Program-made: the position numbers and the translations under genes
Notes under the pieces: generated by a model
Told to the model about the DNA's origin: nothing
Seen by the model: only the letters and a program-made list of their open reading frames with translations
Databases searched by the model: none
From: Hydractinia symbiolongicarpus
Lineage: Eukaryota > Cnidaria > Hydrozoa > Anthoathecata > Hydractiniidae
Direction of reading: 5' to 3'
NCBI RefSeq assembly: GCF_029227915.1
Contig: NC_079878.1
Coordinates: forward strand, 14,880,001-14,944,000
DNA: 64,000 bases
Shown here: positions 1 through 9,957 of the stretch, in pieces
How the letters are laid out: every line of letters starts with the position of its first letter
Numbering within the stretch: position 1 is the first letter of the stretch

Positions 1-2488
1 AAAGTCGGTAATTGGCCTCAAAGTTTTAGGTACACTATAATGGCTTCTTTAATTCAATATATATTGACGTCAAAGTAGAATATCACCGTGAGGCATCCTA
101 TAATTCTTTGGTCCTTGTGACGTTAATTCTGCAGCCATTATGAATTTCAAAGTTCGGGAAGAAGCATGAGCATGGGTAAGCACTATAACCAGGGGTCAAG
201 TCGGAGTTGAATCTTTTAAGAATACGGTAACCCCCTTCAGAGTCAATTTTTTTTAAAAAAATTTTTTTTAATTTTGATTCTTTGATATATTTTCCTGATA
301 TTTTTTTAAAAAGAATCAAAAATATTTATTGTTGAGGGATAAAATGGGAAAAATCCTTTTATCTTCCAGTGTTTTCAATAGCGTGCTCAAAGTTTAAGAT
401 TCCTCAAATATATTTAATCTGTATAATAATTAAAGAGAGTTTTGTAGAAGAGAAGGAATAAAAAATGCATCAATTTTGATGTTTTGACCTTAACATCATA
501 TTCAGCATCAGTAAATTGGTGTGTGTATAAATTTTCAACTTAATCCGACATGGGAAAGTGCTGTTTTGATGGCATCATTGTTACGGTCAAAGCCTTCTTA
601 ATTTTCAACTTGTGCTAAGCCTCATATTTGAGCAAAGGTTAATTAGTACAAAATTAAAAAACCTGTTGTAGCAGCTTGTTTGTTTGATGTATAAATATGA
701 AAATTTCACGATTTATCAATTTTCATGTGAGGATTTCGAAAATGACATTCGTTTTCTTTAAAAAAGTTGAGAAAGTGCTATGGCACATCAAAGAAAACAA
801 ATTCGGGAAAGGTGTATTCTTCGAGTTACTTGTCAAAATTCGTCAAAGAACTTCATCGTTGAGTTTTTTACATTCAAATAGCTCTCCATCACTTTTAACA
901 AATTCTGAGTGGTTCACAGATAACAAACAAATGTTGCTGGACGGAGCATCTCTCAACCCTTATCTCCGGATCTGCTGTGTGGCAGAATAATGCTATTTGT
1001 CAGGCAACGCTGGGTGTGATTTTACCACTACTTAGGCTAACGTAAACATTACATGAATTGTTATGATTTGTAGTGTTCCCTACACAAATCCAATGCAGTG
1101 CACCAGTGTGAAGGATTTGTATAAAAGGCTTATTTGACACAACTAAGGTCTCGTCCTGAACAGAAAATGATCTTACAACCATATATTTGACGTTTGTTTT
1201 TATCGCCAAAAAAGTAACGGAATAGATTATCTCGTGATTTTATATGTTGCGTACAAGCAGACATATATAGTTGCCGTATTTCTTCAAAGGCATTTTGTGA
1301 TCATCAGTTTGATGCACGAATAAAAGTCTTTGCTTCGTGGAAATTGAAGTTACCTAAAGTTGAGATAAATAGAAAGTGTGCGTATTCCGAGCGAAGAAAT
1401 TAAAGCAGAAATAAAAACATAGATAGATTTTTACAGACCTTGATATCATTGTTGTCATCCTTATCACGACTTGGCTGTATACAATCTTCGTTGTTGACAA
1501 CTTCACCATACCTTCTAAAAAAGAAGCTATCTTTGGGAGATTCTTTGCGCCATTTTTCCACTTTCAGTAGTACATATGATTACGTATATCACTTCTTTTA
1601 GGATAAAACCTCCTGTTTGTTGTCGGTGGAACACTGTCGTCTCAAAACAATTCATTCATGACATATATGTTAATGTGTGTTTCCATTTTTCGTACTTTAC
1701 GCACTCCTTCTGCAACTAGATGGGAATTTTTTTTAATGATTCTTTCATCGACTTTTTTGAACATTCCTCCAGCCTTAAAATTTACGATTTAATTATCTAC
1801 TACTAAGTTTTACAACTACAAAGACGACACGAAGCTTTAAACATATACCTTTTCAACAAAATGTTCAGAATGTGATTCAGGGAATGTGATCCATATAGTT
1901 CGTTTCCACCGTACACCTTTATTCTGTTGCCATTTATTTTTTAAGTTTTTAACGCAAAATTTTCTCTTTCATTCTGTGTTAGCATCAATCTAAACGGTAC
2001 ATTTCAAATCAAAAGTAAAAATTTGATCAACGGTTTATATTGCGATTGTCAGTTAAATTGTTACTTTATCTTTTATAAATCTTTAACTTGTTTTTAAAAT
2101 AGAATAATGTTTTTGCAGCTGACCGCTACACAACAGTGACACCAAACATTGGCACCATCTTTACTAAGTTGAAGCACGTGAGCATAAATACAATCAATTA
2201 ATACCGATCATTATAAACAAATATGGCAGCTGCTTTAAGTTGTTTTTGTTATTTATTTGTTGAAAGATTTGTTTACAACATTTTTATTTAGCTATACTTC
2301 TACTTTAGAGAATAATAATTTGAGTAAGTACAGTTTAACTCTTTGGGTCGTGAATCAGTGAAATACTGGAAGTATAAACAAAATGTTGAAAAATATTGCA
2401 TCAAACTTTTTGTAGTCTGCAAAAAAATGTGTAGGTTTTTCAGAAAATGGTAAACGAATAAGTTTTTAAGGAAAACCTAATCTATATA
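1..2488. other. AT-rich stretch without recognisable gene
   Basis: Only short open frames occur here, none with a recognisable domain or splice-consistent neighbours. The longest, at 697-990 on the plus strand, is 97 codons and resembles no family I know. I see no tRNA, rRNA or transposase motif. Confidence 0.5.
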
Positions 2489-2619
2489 ACTAGTCGGTAA
2501 CCCGTGAATACATCCACGGGTTCGTCGTTGTTTATTAATGCATTTTGTGTGCCTCGCTACTGCTGTTACCATTTTGCGTGACAGACAGACAGACGTATAC
2601 GGGTATTATAATATAGATA
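2489..2619 (+). repeat. Short dispersed repeat with CCCGTG/CACGGG stem
   Basis: The block starts with CTAGTCGGTAACCCGTG, folds back through ATCCACGGGTT, and ends with a GACAGACAGACG tract followed by an AT-rich tail. Related stem fragments recur near 22,252-22,280, 23,160-23,190 and 23,280-23,450, so this is a dispersed SINE-like or MITE-like family. No pol III box was confirmed. Confidence 0.45.
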
Positions 2620-3944
2620 ACAGATAATTACAAAAGTTGTGTCCGTCTGTGCCCAGCAAAGTAAATATTATTTTTGAAACCCTCAAAAAACTGAACCGTG
2701 GTCCCTCAACCCATTTTAAAATCAAAACGTTGATGACGTCATCACAAGTCTATTCATTTTCTTGATCAGTGTTTTTAGATTTTTACGATGAAGGCAACGA
2801 GTATACAAATTTTTTTGTTCTTTGGAGAAGAACTTTGCTGAAGTCAGCAAAATTTTAAAACCTGTATCTAAATCTCATTAACCGTTTGTCAAAAGCACAT
2901 GATCCGAGACATTTTCTTGAACAGAGCTTCACGCTATACATAGATGCAATAGGTAAACAAATTCTGGATAAAGTTTTGTGTACATTGGCTGTTTTTTACT
3001 GATGTCAGGAAAAGTTTTAAACCCTTGTATCTTCTTAAGAGTTTGCAGAAAGCACATGATCATATAGTTTCTAATTTTTTTTTCCCATATGGATCATTCC
3101 TATATGGGTCATTCAGGTCTTTTAAGGAGAGGCGTGCAATAGCACGCTACACCTCCACACACACAAAATGGGTTAGGCGTGCTTTTGATAGCACCTGCAA
3201 AATGACAAATTTTATAAGAATTTAACCAATGCACACACCCAAAAGCACACCTAAAATACTTGAGGTGTATTTTTTGGCACACACTTTTGCTAACCCGTAT
3301 ATATACTTATACAACAGACTAACCTGAAGACAAGAATATGTAGGACCGGCGAATTCGTATATTTCAACAGGCTAACTAGTATTTTGTAAACGTTTGTGAA
3401 GGTATAACTTATTTGAGAGTGGGAGGTAAGCTTTAAGTGCAAATTTCAACAAGTTTCTACTTTTCAACAAATTTCTACTTTTTAACTTGATTTTTTTTAT
3501 GTTGTTAATATATTTTGCCTATGTGATGCGTGTGGATGGCAAAACTGAAAATCACAACATGTACCCCACAACTCATCTCATGTCCGCCAGATAAGATAGA
3601 ATACCGTGAGGTCTTGGTATTCTATCTAATCCCGCAAACATGTGAATTTAAACATGTCTTGCCAATGAAATAAAAATTACAGGGAACTTAAATTTGTGTG
3701 TGCAGCGATTTTTAAGAATATAAAATCGCCGCATAAATATTTAGCCATGAAGAAATTATGCACGCAATGAATCACTTTTTCTTATTTTTAGGTTCGACAT
3801 TCACAACCAACACTCGACAGAGTACAAAAAAGAAGAAACTCGACAGAGTATAAAAGCTAGACAATCAGATATTCAGATTTATTTGGTAAACCTATTGATG
3901 GACTTACTGGTGAACTTACTGAAATTATTAAGCCCGCTGAAACT
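2620..3944. other. Non-coding, contains divergent repeats
   Basis: No gene is visible. The part around 2,725-2,900, with TGATGACGTCA and an AACCGTTTGTCAAAAGCACATG tract, resembles 23,530-23,760, which suggests two diverged copies of one dispersed repeat. A 12-bp perfect inverted repeat lies at 3,594-3,627. Confidence 0.4.
3594..3627. repeat. Perfect 12-bp inverted repeat (hairpin)
   Basis: AGATAGAATACC (3,594-3,605) and GGTATTCTATCT (3,616-3,627) are exact reverse complements around a 10-base loop. It is not next to a recognised gene end, and its role is unknown. Confidence 0.6.
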
Positions 3945-4790
3945 ATGTGGTTCTTAAATAATATGACCGAGGATTCTCTAGTTTTTAAAGGTTGTGTTTC
4001 TTGGCCACACGCCACCACTGGTATTGTGAACCCCGCGTATAAAAACTGCTGCCGTATGGTTCTTTTACTTCCTGGTAATGTTGAAACTAATCCTGGGCCT
4101 TACTCTGTTTTAAAGTCGGTACAGGGATCTTTTCATCAAAGGGATGTCAGGCTTGGAACTTTTATTGGCACACAATGTTTGTGTAATTCCCTGTTTGCGA
4201 TCGTTTGGTTGGTTATTGAAAAGGTTTCTTTTTGGGACTGAGGTGATCTTGATCATATCCTCTGCGAAGGAACAAAGTTGTACACGAGCCTAGGTTACAC
4301 AAACCAGTACTTGAGTGCAAGTGACCTCTCAAATAGTTTGACTGTTGAAAACGAGGTCATACAAGTACATGTTTAGAAAATATTTCTCATATTGTTACAG
4401 ATAATAGCACTACTTTACGTACACTTCATAATTCATCACATTCCGATAAAGGACAAGGAATGTTGGGCATTATAAGCGGCGTTAGTTTTGCTATAATTTG
4501 GGGGCACCCACAAATTTATTTGATCCTCATAGCCGAAATAGTTTTGGACAAATAACAGAATGTGGTATCAGTCCTTTTAAAATTTGATTTATTACAAGAA
4601 GTTAAAAACTACATACGCGAAATATAAGTGTCCCCTAGTCAAGGAAGGTGTCTCGAAACTCAATATTTTGAAATACTGACAACTGAACAGATAACTGATA
4701 ACATTATGCTTTCCGTTCGTAGAAAGAGAAAACTGGATCTAAACAAAAAGTACCGTAAATCCGAAAGAGCTTTCACGCAGGATAGATCTA
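3945..4790 (+). pseudogene. Helitron-like ORF, N-terminal part: 2A-like leader and cysteine-peptidase-like domain
   Basis: An ATG at 3,945 opens a frame with a 2A-like motif, LLPGNVETNPGP (NPGP codons 4,089-4,100). A GTQCLCNSLFAIVW box follows, then after a TGA at about 4,239 the same frame resumes with DLDHILCEG. A frameshift near 4,515 leads to an FDPHSRN box. A Cys in GTQC..N plus a later D-P-H is the layout of herpesvirus-tegument-type (C76-like) deubiquitinating peptidases; that assignment is by motif memory. A basic tract RRKRKLDLNKK follows near 4,710. At about 4,790 the reading jumps to the end of a helicase, so the Rep and most helicase sequence is missing. The piece is dead: at least one stop and one frameshift. 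OTU-like peptidase is the alternative name. Confidence 0.55.
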
Positions 4791-5520
4791 TGTTGCATTG
4801 AGTCGAGTCACAAGCTTAGAGGGTTTATACTTAACGGGGACATTTTCCAGATCAGCTATTAAATCAGAGACACGAGCAACCGAGCAATACAATTATATGC
4901 GAGAACACTCAAAATTGACATCAAAGGATACTGGCGTAATTAGTGAAAATTCAATCATAGTAACTTTGCTTAATACAAGATCCTACAACAAACATAAAAA
5001 TGATATTAAGTCCGATCGCGTTCTCATGGACTTTACTTTAATTCCAAGCAACAATGTGGATAGGTTGGTCATAATGAAACTATAACGTTGTTTAATATTG
5101 TGAAAATTCCAGGTGTAAAATGACGAAGAAAAGGTTTCAAAAGAATGCTGTTAGTTTTCTACTTCTATATCGTAAAAATTCACTTAATCGAGATGAGTCA
5201 TTATACCCTATTCAACATTTTTTGGGAAACGAAATCGTTGATGTTATACTCGGAGATTTTAATGTAAATGCATTTAATGACAAAAACTATTTCCTTGATT
5301 TTCTCAATGAATATAAACAGGTTGTAACCTCTCCAACTCATATATCCGGTTCACTTATTGACCACATCTATATCCATAAGAATGTTCTAAACACCTTTGA
5401 AGTCGATACGCTCGTCAAAAATGTGATCATGACGCAGTCAGGCTTAGACTTTCTCTAACATGATGTTTACGGAATCTTCTAGAAGGGCTACTTCAAATCA
5501 ATTTCGACCTCAGAACGACA
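4791..5520 (+). pseudogene. Helitron-like ORF, C-terminal part: helicase motif VI and APE-type endonuclease
   Basis: The frame resumes at about 4,791 with VALSRVTSLEGLYL, which is the last conserved motif of Pif1-type helicases. After that come LLNTRSYNKHKNDI (endonuclease start), VILGDFNVNAF (the GDFN motif, near 5,255) and SGSLIDHIYIHKN. A frameshift near 5,430 destroys the expected SDH motif. The tail SSRRATSNQF near 5,480 is shared with the fragment at 32,445-32,660. Pif1 helicase followed by APE endonuclease in one ORF is the arrangement of Helentron/Helitron2 elements. The EN of a LINE would not be preceded by helicase motif VI, so I prefer the Helitron reading. Confidence 0.6.
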
Positions 5521-5618
5521 GATATTTACGTTGGGTTTACTTTATTGTTTTCTTTTTGTTTTAAACTTTGGTTGCATTGCAGATAACAGGCATGGCGTTT
5601 TTGTTCTCTAAGGATAGT

Positions 5619-5651
5619 CCCGCTGATGGCGGAAATCTTCAAGCCATCGGG
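5619..5651 (+). repeat. GC-rich hairpin downstream of Helitron-like ORF
   Basis: CCCG-ct-GATGGC (5,619-5,630) can pair with GCCATCGGG (5,643-5,651) across a 12-base loop. It is the only GC-rich hairpin just after the endonuclease frame, where Helitron-like elements carry a 3'-end hairpin. Assignment as the element end is inference; no CTRR terminus was identified. Confidence 0.35.
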
Positions 5652-5869
5652 CTTCTTGTTTTTTATGTTAATCACAATCAATTTCGAGAAAATGTTTTTG
5701 AAATCAGCAGAAATTAAAAACGTACGATATTTTTAAAATGAAACCACGTGTTTTATTTATGTGACTTATATTGCTATTTTCCTGGGGCGTTCAAAACATT
5801 TTTACTCGCTTAATAGACTATCGAGGCCATCAGGTTAACTCGCCAAAATTATTTTGTATAAGACCTCCG

Positions 5870-6424
5870 ACTTGATCCCTGGTCGTATTGCCTACCCAGT
5901 GCTCGCCGAAGTCGGCCGAACCCAACGAACAGACCGTCTACCGCGAGGCAATAACAATAGGAAAAGTAAATTATTCCTACGCACCCATCCCCTAATATCA
6001 ATCTTTCTTTTACCGTAAATTTTGACGACTTCGGCGAGATTCTTTTCACGTCACAAATTCTTTTGTTTTAACCAGAGTTCAAAAGTCCACACTTCGGCGG
6101 CCGCCGAAGTCGAATGTTTTTACGGCAGAAAACAAAGGAATCGAGAGGAACAAAATCAGCGAAACGTGGTAAAATGTAGTTCGACTACCGTGAAAACCAT
6201 AGTACTTCGCAAAGCACATCGAAGGAGAAGCGAGCCTCGGCAAACACTCCTGGGTGGGGATAAAATTATTAACTCGGATCCTGCACAAAGGAACTCTAGT
6301 AAACGCTTATACTAAAAATATTCATTGCTTTAACTCAATTACTACTTTTAGATACGCATGATTTTCTCAATGGCAAAATTTCTCCTTAGGCGAGTGCCGA
6401 AGTGGCCGAAGTCTAAATCCGCCC
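5870..6424. repeat. GC-rich repeat block with CGCCGAAGT / ACTTCGGCG motifs
   Basis: The block repeats CGCCGAAGTCGGCCGAA-type motifs in both orientations (near 5,902, 6,028, 6,091-6,110, 6,397). It contains a perfect 20-bp palindrome at 6,091-6,110. Short frames across it are by-products of the palindromes. It looks like a small MITE or composite repeat; exact ends were not found. Confidence 0.4.
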
Positions 6425-6900
6425 CTGGGGAAGCGTGTTAGGTCCTCTTCTCTTCATCTTTCTCATGTATGATATCGATAAAAGCATTCAAAGCACACTC
6501 CTTTCAAGTTTTGCGGATGACACGCACTTGCTTCAACAATTACTCACCCTTAACGACTCAGAGAATCTTAAAATGTCACACTGAACCACGTTTATGCCTC
6601 AGCAAATCTCAACAATATGTTTCTTTATTAAACAAAATTTGAATTATTACAATACGGTATAAACCATGAACTAAAGCAATCTACCTAAAAGTCACCATTC
6701 GGAGAAACCATAACAACCATTAATTATGTTAAGGACTTAGGAGTAATCTTGAGCACTGACTGTACTTTCAAGTTTTATATCAACAATGTTATAGAAAAAG
6801 GAAAACGATTGTCAAGCTGGATCCCTCGAGTGTTTCAATCAAGAGGATCAGTAGATAGATACCAAATTTTCTACTTGTGGAAAACTAGACAAATAACTGC
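6425..6900 (+). pseudogene. LINE reverse transcriptase fragment (C-terminal half)
   Basis: Reading near 6,428 gives VLGPLLFIFLMYDID and then SSFADDTHLL, the FADD catalytic box of a non-LTR reverse transcriptase. After several stops, DLGVILSTDCTFKFYINNV and an LSSWIPRVF tract follow to about 6,870. This is the thumb and connection region typical of Jockey/CR1/L2-type LINEs. The fragment lacks its N-terminal half and is broken by frameshifts, so it is a dead copy. Confidence 0.6.
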
Positions 6901-6994
6901 TTAAAACTTTCATGAAGAGCTAGCAACACCCCCAATAGCCTTTTATTCAAAATAATGGGTTATACCAATCCACCTAGCTGACATATGGTCGAGA

Positions 6995-7410
6995 AAAAAA
7001 AGATCTTGTAAAGAATTATTACTTGGAAGTTATGAAAAAGAAACATTTAAATTTTACATTGAAACTATCAGGCCTTCATATTGATACAGAGCATCCACAT
7101 TTAGGTGCATCACCTGATGGATTAGTAAAACATGACTGTTATGGTGAAGGGTTAATCGAGATAAAGTGCCCATACAAACACTGTTTTGGATTTTTTGACT
7201 GGAAAGGGATGCACAATTTCTAATCAACGAGAATAGTAAACTTAAAAAACAACCACAAGTATTTCACTTAAGTATAGGACTTTTTATTATGGTCGTCTGC
7301 TGGAAATAGTTCTCTTGTGTGCGTTGCTAGATTTCATTCACAAAATGAAAACAAAATTGGATCAGTACTATTTTACCACTTTCCTAAAGGAAAGAGTAAT
7401 CTGAGAAAAT
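6995..7410 (+). pseudogene. YqaJ-type nuclease fragment followed by THAP-like remnant
   Basis: At 7,023-7,223 the frame contains HLGASPDGLV and GLIEIKCPY. These are the paired catalytic-core motifs (PDG and E-x-K) of YqaJ/lambda-exonuclease-like nucleases. Downstream, after stops, a stretch near 7,305-7,390 reads VCVARFHSQNENKIGSVLFY then HFPKGKSN, which resembles the start of a THAP zinc finger with one cysteine lost. The same two domains form the intact element at 8,469-11,909, but here they lie on the same strand and adjacent. YqaJ is well supported; THAP is tentative. Confidence 0.5.
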
Positions 7411-7575
7411 GACATTTGTTTAGACAATAAACAAAAAAACTATTGCCTGTATCGTAGACCATGTTATGAGCTAATGATTGCATGTAGCCATCTGGTATGT
7501 ATAGTAGAACGGTACTGTTCTGGACATAAAATACCCAGTTTTCCCAGTAGGCACAAGAACGTTTTTTTTTTTTTT

Positions 7576-7790
7576 AACGTTCAAAATACGTCATTTGGAT
7601 CGTTCAATTAACGGTCAAATAACGTACCATTTGCACATTCAATAACCACTTTTTCCAGGATGTTTAAATAACGTTCAAAATATACCGTTCAAATAACGTC
7701 ATTCCGTTTTTCAGGGCGTTCAAATAACGTTCCATTTGTAACGTTTAAGTTACCTTATATGGTGATTTAAGAAACGTTTAAACAACGTCA
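7576..7790. repeat. Degenerate array of ACGTTCAAATAACGT units
   Basis: At least six copies of a short motif close to CGTTCAAATAACGT lie in about 215 bases. Each unit has ACGTT and AACGT half-sites that are reverse complements, so every copy is a potential protein-binding palindrome or mini-hairpin. No gene overlaps it. Confidence 0.55.
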
Positions 7791-7970
7791 TTAAGTGAAT
7801 TTCAGTTAAAAAGTTAAAAAAAAAACAGAATAGAAATATATGAATTTATTAAAATTAAAATCGGTGAAATACAAACGGCGTTAATTATTATGGAACACAT
7901 AAAAATATCAGTATTAATTAAATATTAATAAATTATAATAAATAAATTTTTTTTCTCCTTTGAGGTTTCT

Positions 7971-8256
7971 AAGAAAAAAACTTTTTTACGACAGGCTAAA
8001 CATGCAGGTTATTACAACACTGACATGAAAGCCAAGTCATCAAAATTTCAAGAAAAAACTTACTTTGTACGACAGGCTAAACATGCAGGTTATTACAACA
8101 TTGACATGAAAGCCAAGTCATCAAAATTTCAAGAAAAAACTCATTTTGTGCGACAGGCTAAACATGCAGGCCATTACAACACTGACACGAAAGCCAAGTC
8201 ATCAAAATTTCAAGAAAGAAACTCCTTTTTATGGTCATTACAACACTGACAAGCCC
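7971..8256 (+). repeat. 81-bp tandem repeat with open frame (27-residue units)
   Basis: The segment CGACAGGCTAAACATGCAGG starts at 7,989, 8,070 and 8,151, an exact 81-bp period, and a fourth partial unit ends near 8,256. One frame stays open through all units and translates as RQAKHAGYYN...KAKSSKFQE repeats. There is no ATG in the first unit; the first in-frame ATG is at 8,025. Because 81 is a multiple of three, and several differences between units are third-position changes, past coding is plausible. I do not recognise the protein. Confidence 0.65.
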
Positions 8257-8468
8257 AAGAAACAGTTTTATATATATTCAAACCTTGGCTAGCTACATGG
8301 CTAGCTACACATCTATAATACACATATATAATAAGAAATTGTTTTATCCTAACTATTTATAAAATTACCTTACCCTGTGCGTACATTTACATAACATAAA
8401 ATATATACAATTTTCTACCGCTACCTCTTTCCGCCATCATTATTGCCCACTAGACCATGTGCTTGCAA

Positions 8469-8523
8469 AATTCCCCGTTCCCTCTATACGGCTAATTCGC
8501 AATGCATTATGGTAGTTGTATTC
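8469..8523 (+). repeat. Left terminal inverted repeat (55 bp)
   Basis: It starts AATTCCCCGTTCCC and ends GGTAGTTGTATTC. It is an exact reverse complement of 11,855-11,909. The next bases differ (CGCGAA against TACAGT in the mirrored copy). Confidence 0.95.
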
Positions 8524-8559
8524 CGCGAAAACGTAAACAAACCATTCGTAGTAACAAAA

Positions 8560-9868
8560 ATGGCCGAACAAGTACACTTCATCCTTAATTCTACTCAAAA
8601 CCAAAGCGATATACAAAATTCTAATCAAGACAACAGTTTTTTTCAAAACTTGGGCTCTCCTGCAAGCATTGGCTCAAACTTTTCATCAAGTTCAAGCTTT
8701 TTATTGCAAGCTAAAAGTAAAGGAGGAGGGATAACTTGCTGTGTACCTCTCTGTCAAAACAACTCAAAGAAGAATCCAGACTTATCTTTTTATGTCATTC
8801 CTAAAGACTCAGAGCTTCGAAAGAAATGGCTTTTTATGATCAGTAGAAAGGATTTTGTACCTTCTACATCGCATAGAGTTTGCTCTGTTCATTTCACTGG
8901 TGGAAAGAAGACATATATGAACAATGTTCCCACAATAGTCCCAAAAACTATCAAACCAACAGCTAGCAAACCAAGAAAAACTCTCAACAGTACAAACTGT
9001 AAATTGCAACTATTTTCTCCTGTGAGGGCTACGACAAATGACATTGCTGCAGAATTATCTGTGGAGGAAGAGTTAAAACAAGAGTTGGAAAAATTGAGAG
9101 CCGAAATTAGTTGTATGAGAATTCATGAAAAGGAACTTGATCAAACTATTGAAAAACAACAAGCCACTATAAGTGACATAGCATTTTCAATTGACCGGTT
9201 TAAACACAATGAAGCACACTTTAAGTTTTATACCGGATTCGAATCTTATAAATTATTCAAAGCAGTTTTAGAATATTTACAACCAGCTGCAAATAAACTA
9301 ATATATTGGGGTTCAAATACTAACACTGAAAATACAAAAAATATAAACTCTACAAAACGAGGCCGATCACGATCATTGAGCGCAGAAGAAGAATTCTTTA
9401 TGATACTGGTTCGAATTCGATGTGGACTTTTGTTAGAAGATATGGCTGTTCGATTTAATATGTCGACAAGTCACATAAGCAGAATATTGATTACATGGAC
9501 AGATTTTTTACATTCACAATTCCGTATGCTTCCAATATGGGCTTCAAAAGAAACAGTACAAAATAGAATGCCGAAATGTTTTCAAAAAAGTTACCCAAAT
9601 ACCCGTGTCATATTAGATTGTACAGAAGTATTTGTGGAAATGCCTACGTCATATCGCACACAGTCGAAACTAGACAAACGAAACTAGAAGAATAGCATCT
9701 GTACGTGTACATGTCGAACGAGCAATCGAACGTATAAAAAATTACCGAATTTTACAAACAGTTTTCAAACTATCAATGGCTGCTGAACTCAATAAGATAT
9801 GGGTTATTTGTTGTTATTTAGTTAATTTTTTACCACAGTTGGTACCAGATGTAAATACGAATGACTAA
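8560..9868 (+). pseudogene. THAP-domain DDE transposase, internally deleted
   Basis: An ATG in good context (AAAATGG) at 8,560 starts inside the element; upstream in-frame codons run into the terminal repeat. Residues 58-129 form a THAP zinc finger (C60/C61, C65, C108, H111 in RVCSVHF). A coiled coil spans about 165-205. A transposase helix-turn-helix lies at 273-320 (SAEEEFFMILVRIRCGLLLE), and ILDCTEVFVE at 351-360 holds the first catalytic Asp. The frame then ends at 9,687. In the next frame the C-terminal part continues with RRIASVRVHVERAIERIK, carrying the last acidic residue, to a TAA at 9,866-9,868. The middle of the DDE domain, with the second Asp, is gone. The 10-bp direct repeat CGAAACTAGA (9,665-9,674, 9,679-9,688) sits at the break. 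It cannot be an active transposase. Confidence 0.85.
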
Positions 9869-9890
9869 AAATTATAAACTTTCGTACACT

Positions 9891-9906
9891 ATATATATAT
9901 ATATAC
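9891..9906. repeat. (TA)n microsatellite between convergent genes
   Basis: A short TA run lies in the 88-base space between the two convergent stop codons of the transposon. Confidence 0.8.
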
Positions 9907-9951
9907 TAGATCATGAAATATAAAGACAAAACAATATTGTGAGGAAACAAT

Positions 9952-9957
9952 TTTATT
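9952..9957 (-). terminator. AATAAA poly(A) signal overlapping the SWIM/YqaJ stop codon
   Basis: On the minus strand the gene ends ...TGT GAG TAA ATAAAA. The AATAAA hexamer therefore begins on the last base of the stop codon, leaving almost no 3' UTR before the signal. Confidence 0.5.

Noticed and set aside
697-990. 97-codon plus-strand frame
   Set aside because: No domain, no splice context, composition like its surroundings; most likely chance.
4798-5458. Reading the endonuclease as an ordinary LINE
   Set aside because: It is preceded in frame by Pif1 helicase motif VI and no reverse transcriptase follows.
7971-8256. CRISPR-like array
   Set aside because: Repeats are contiguous 81-bp units without unique spacers, in a eukaryotic context.
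8443-8559. Extending the THAP transposase to the longer upstream frame
   Set aside because: The extra codons begin with a non-ATG codon outside the transposon and cross its terminal repeat; the ATG at 8,560 is in good context.
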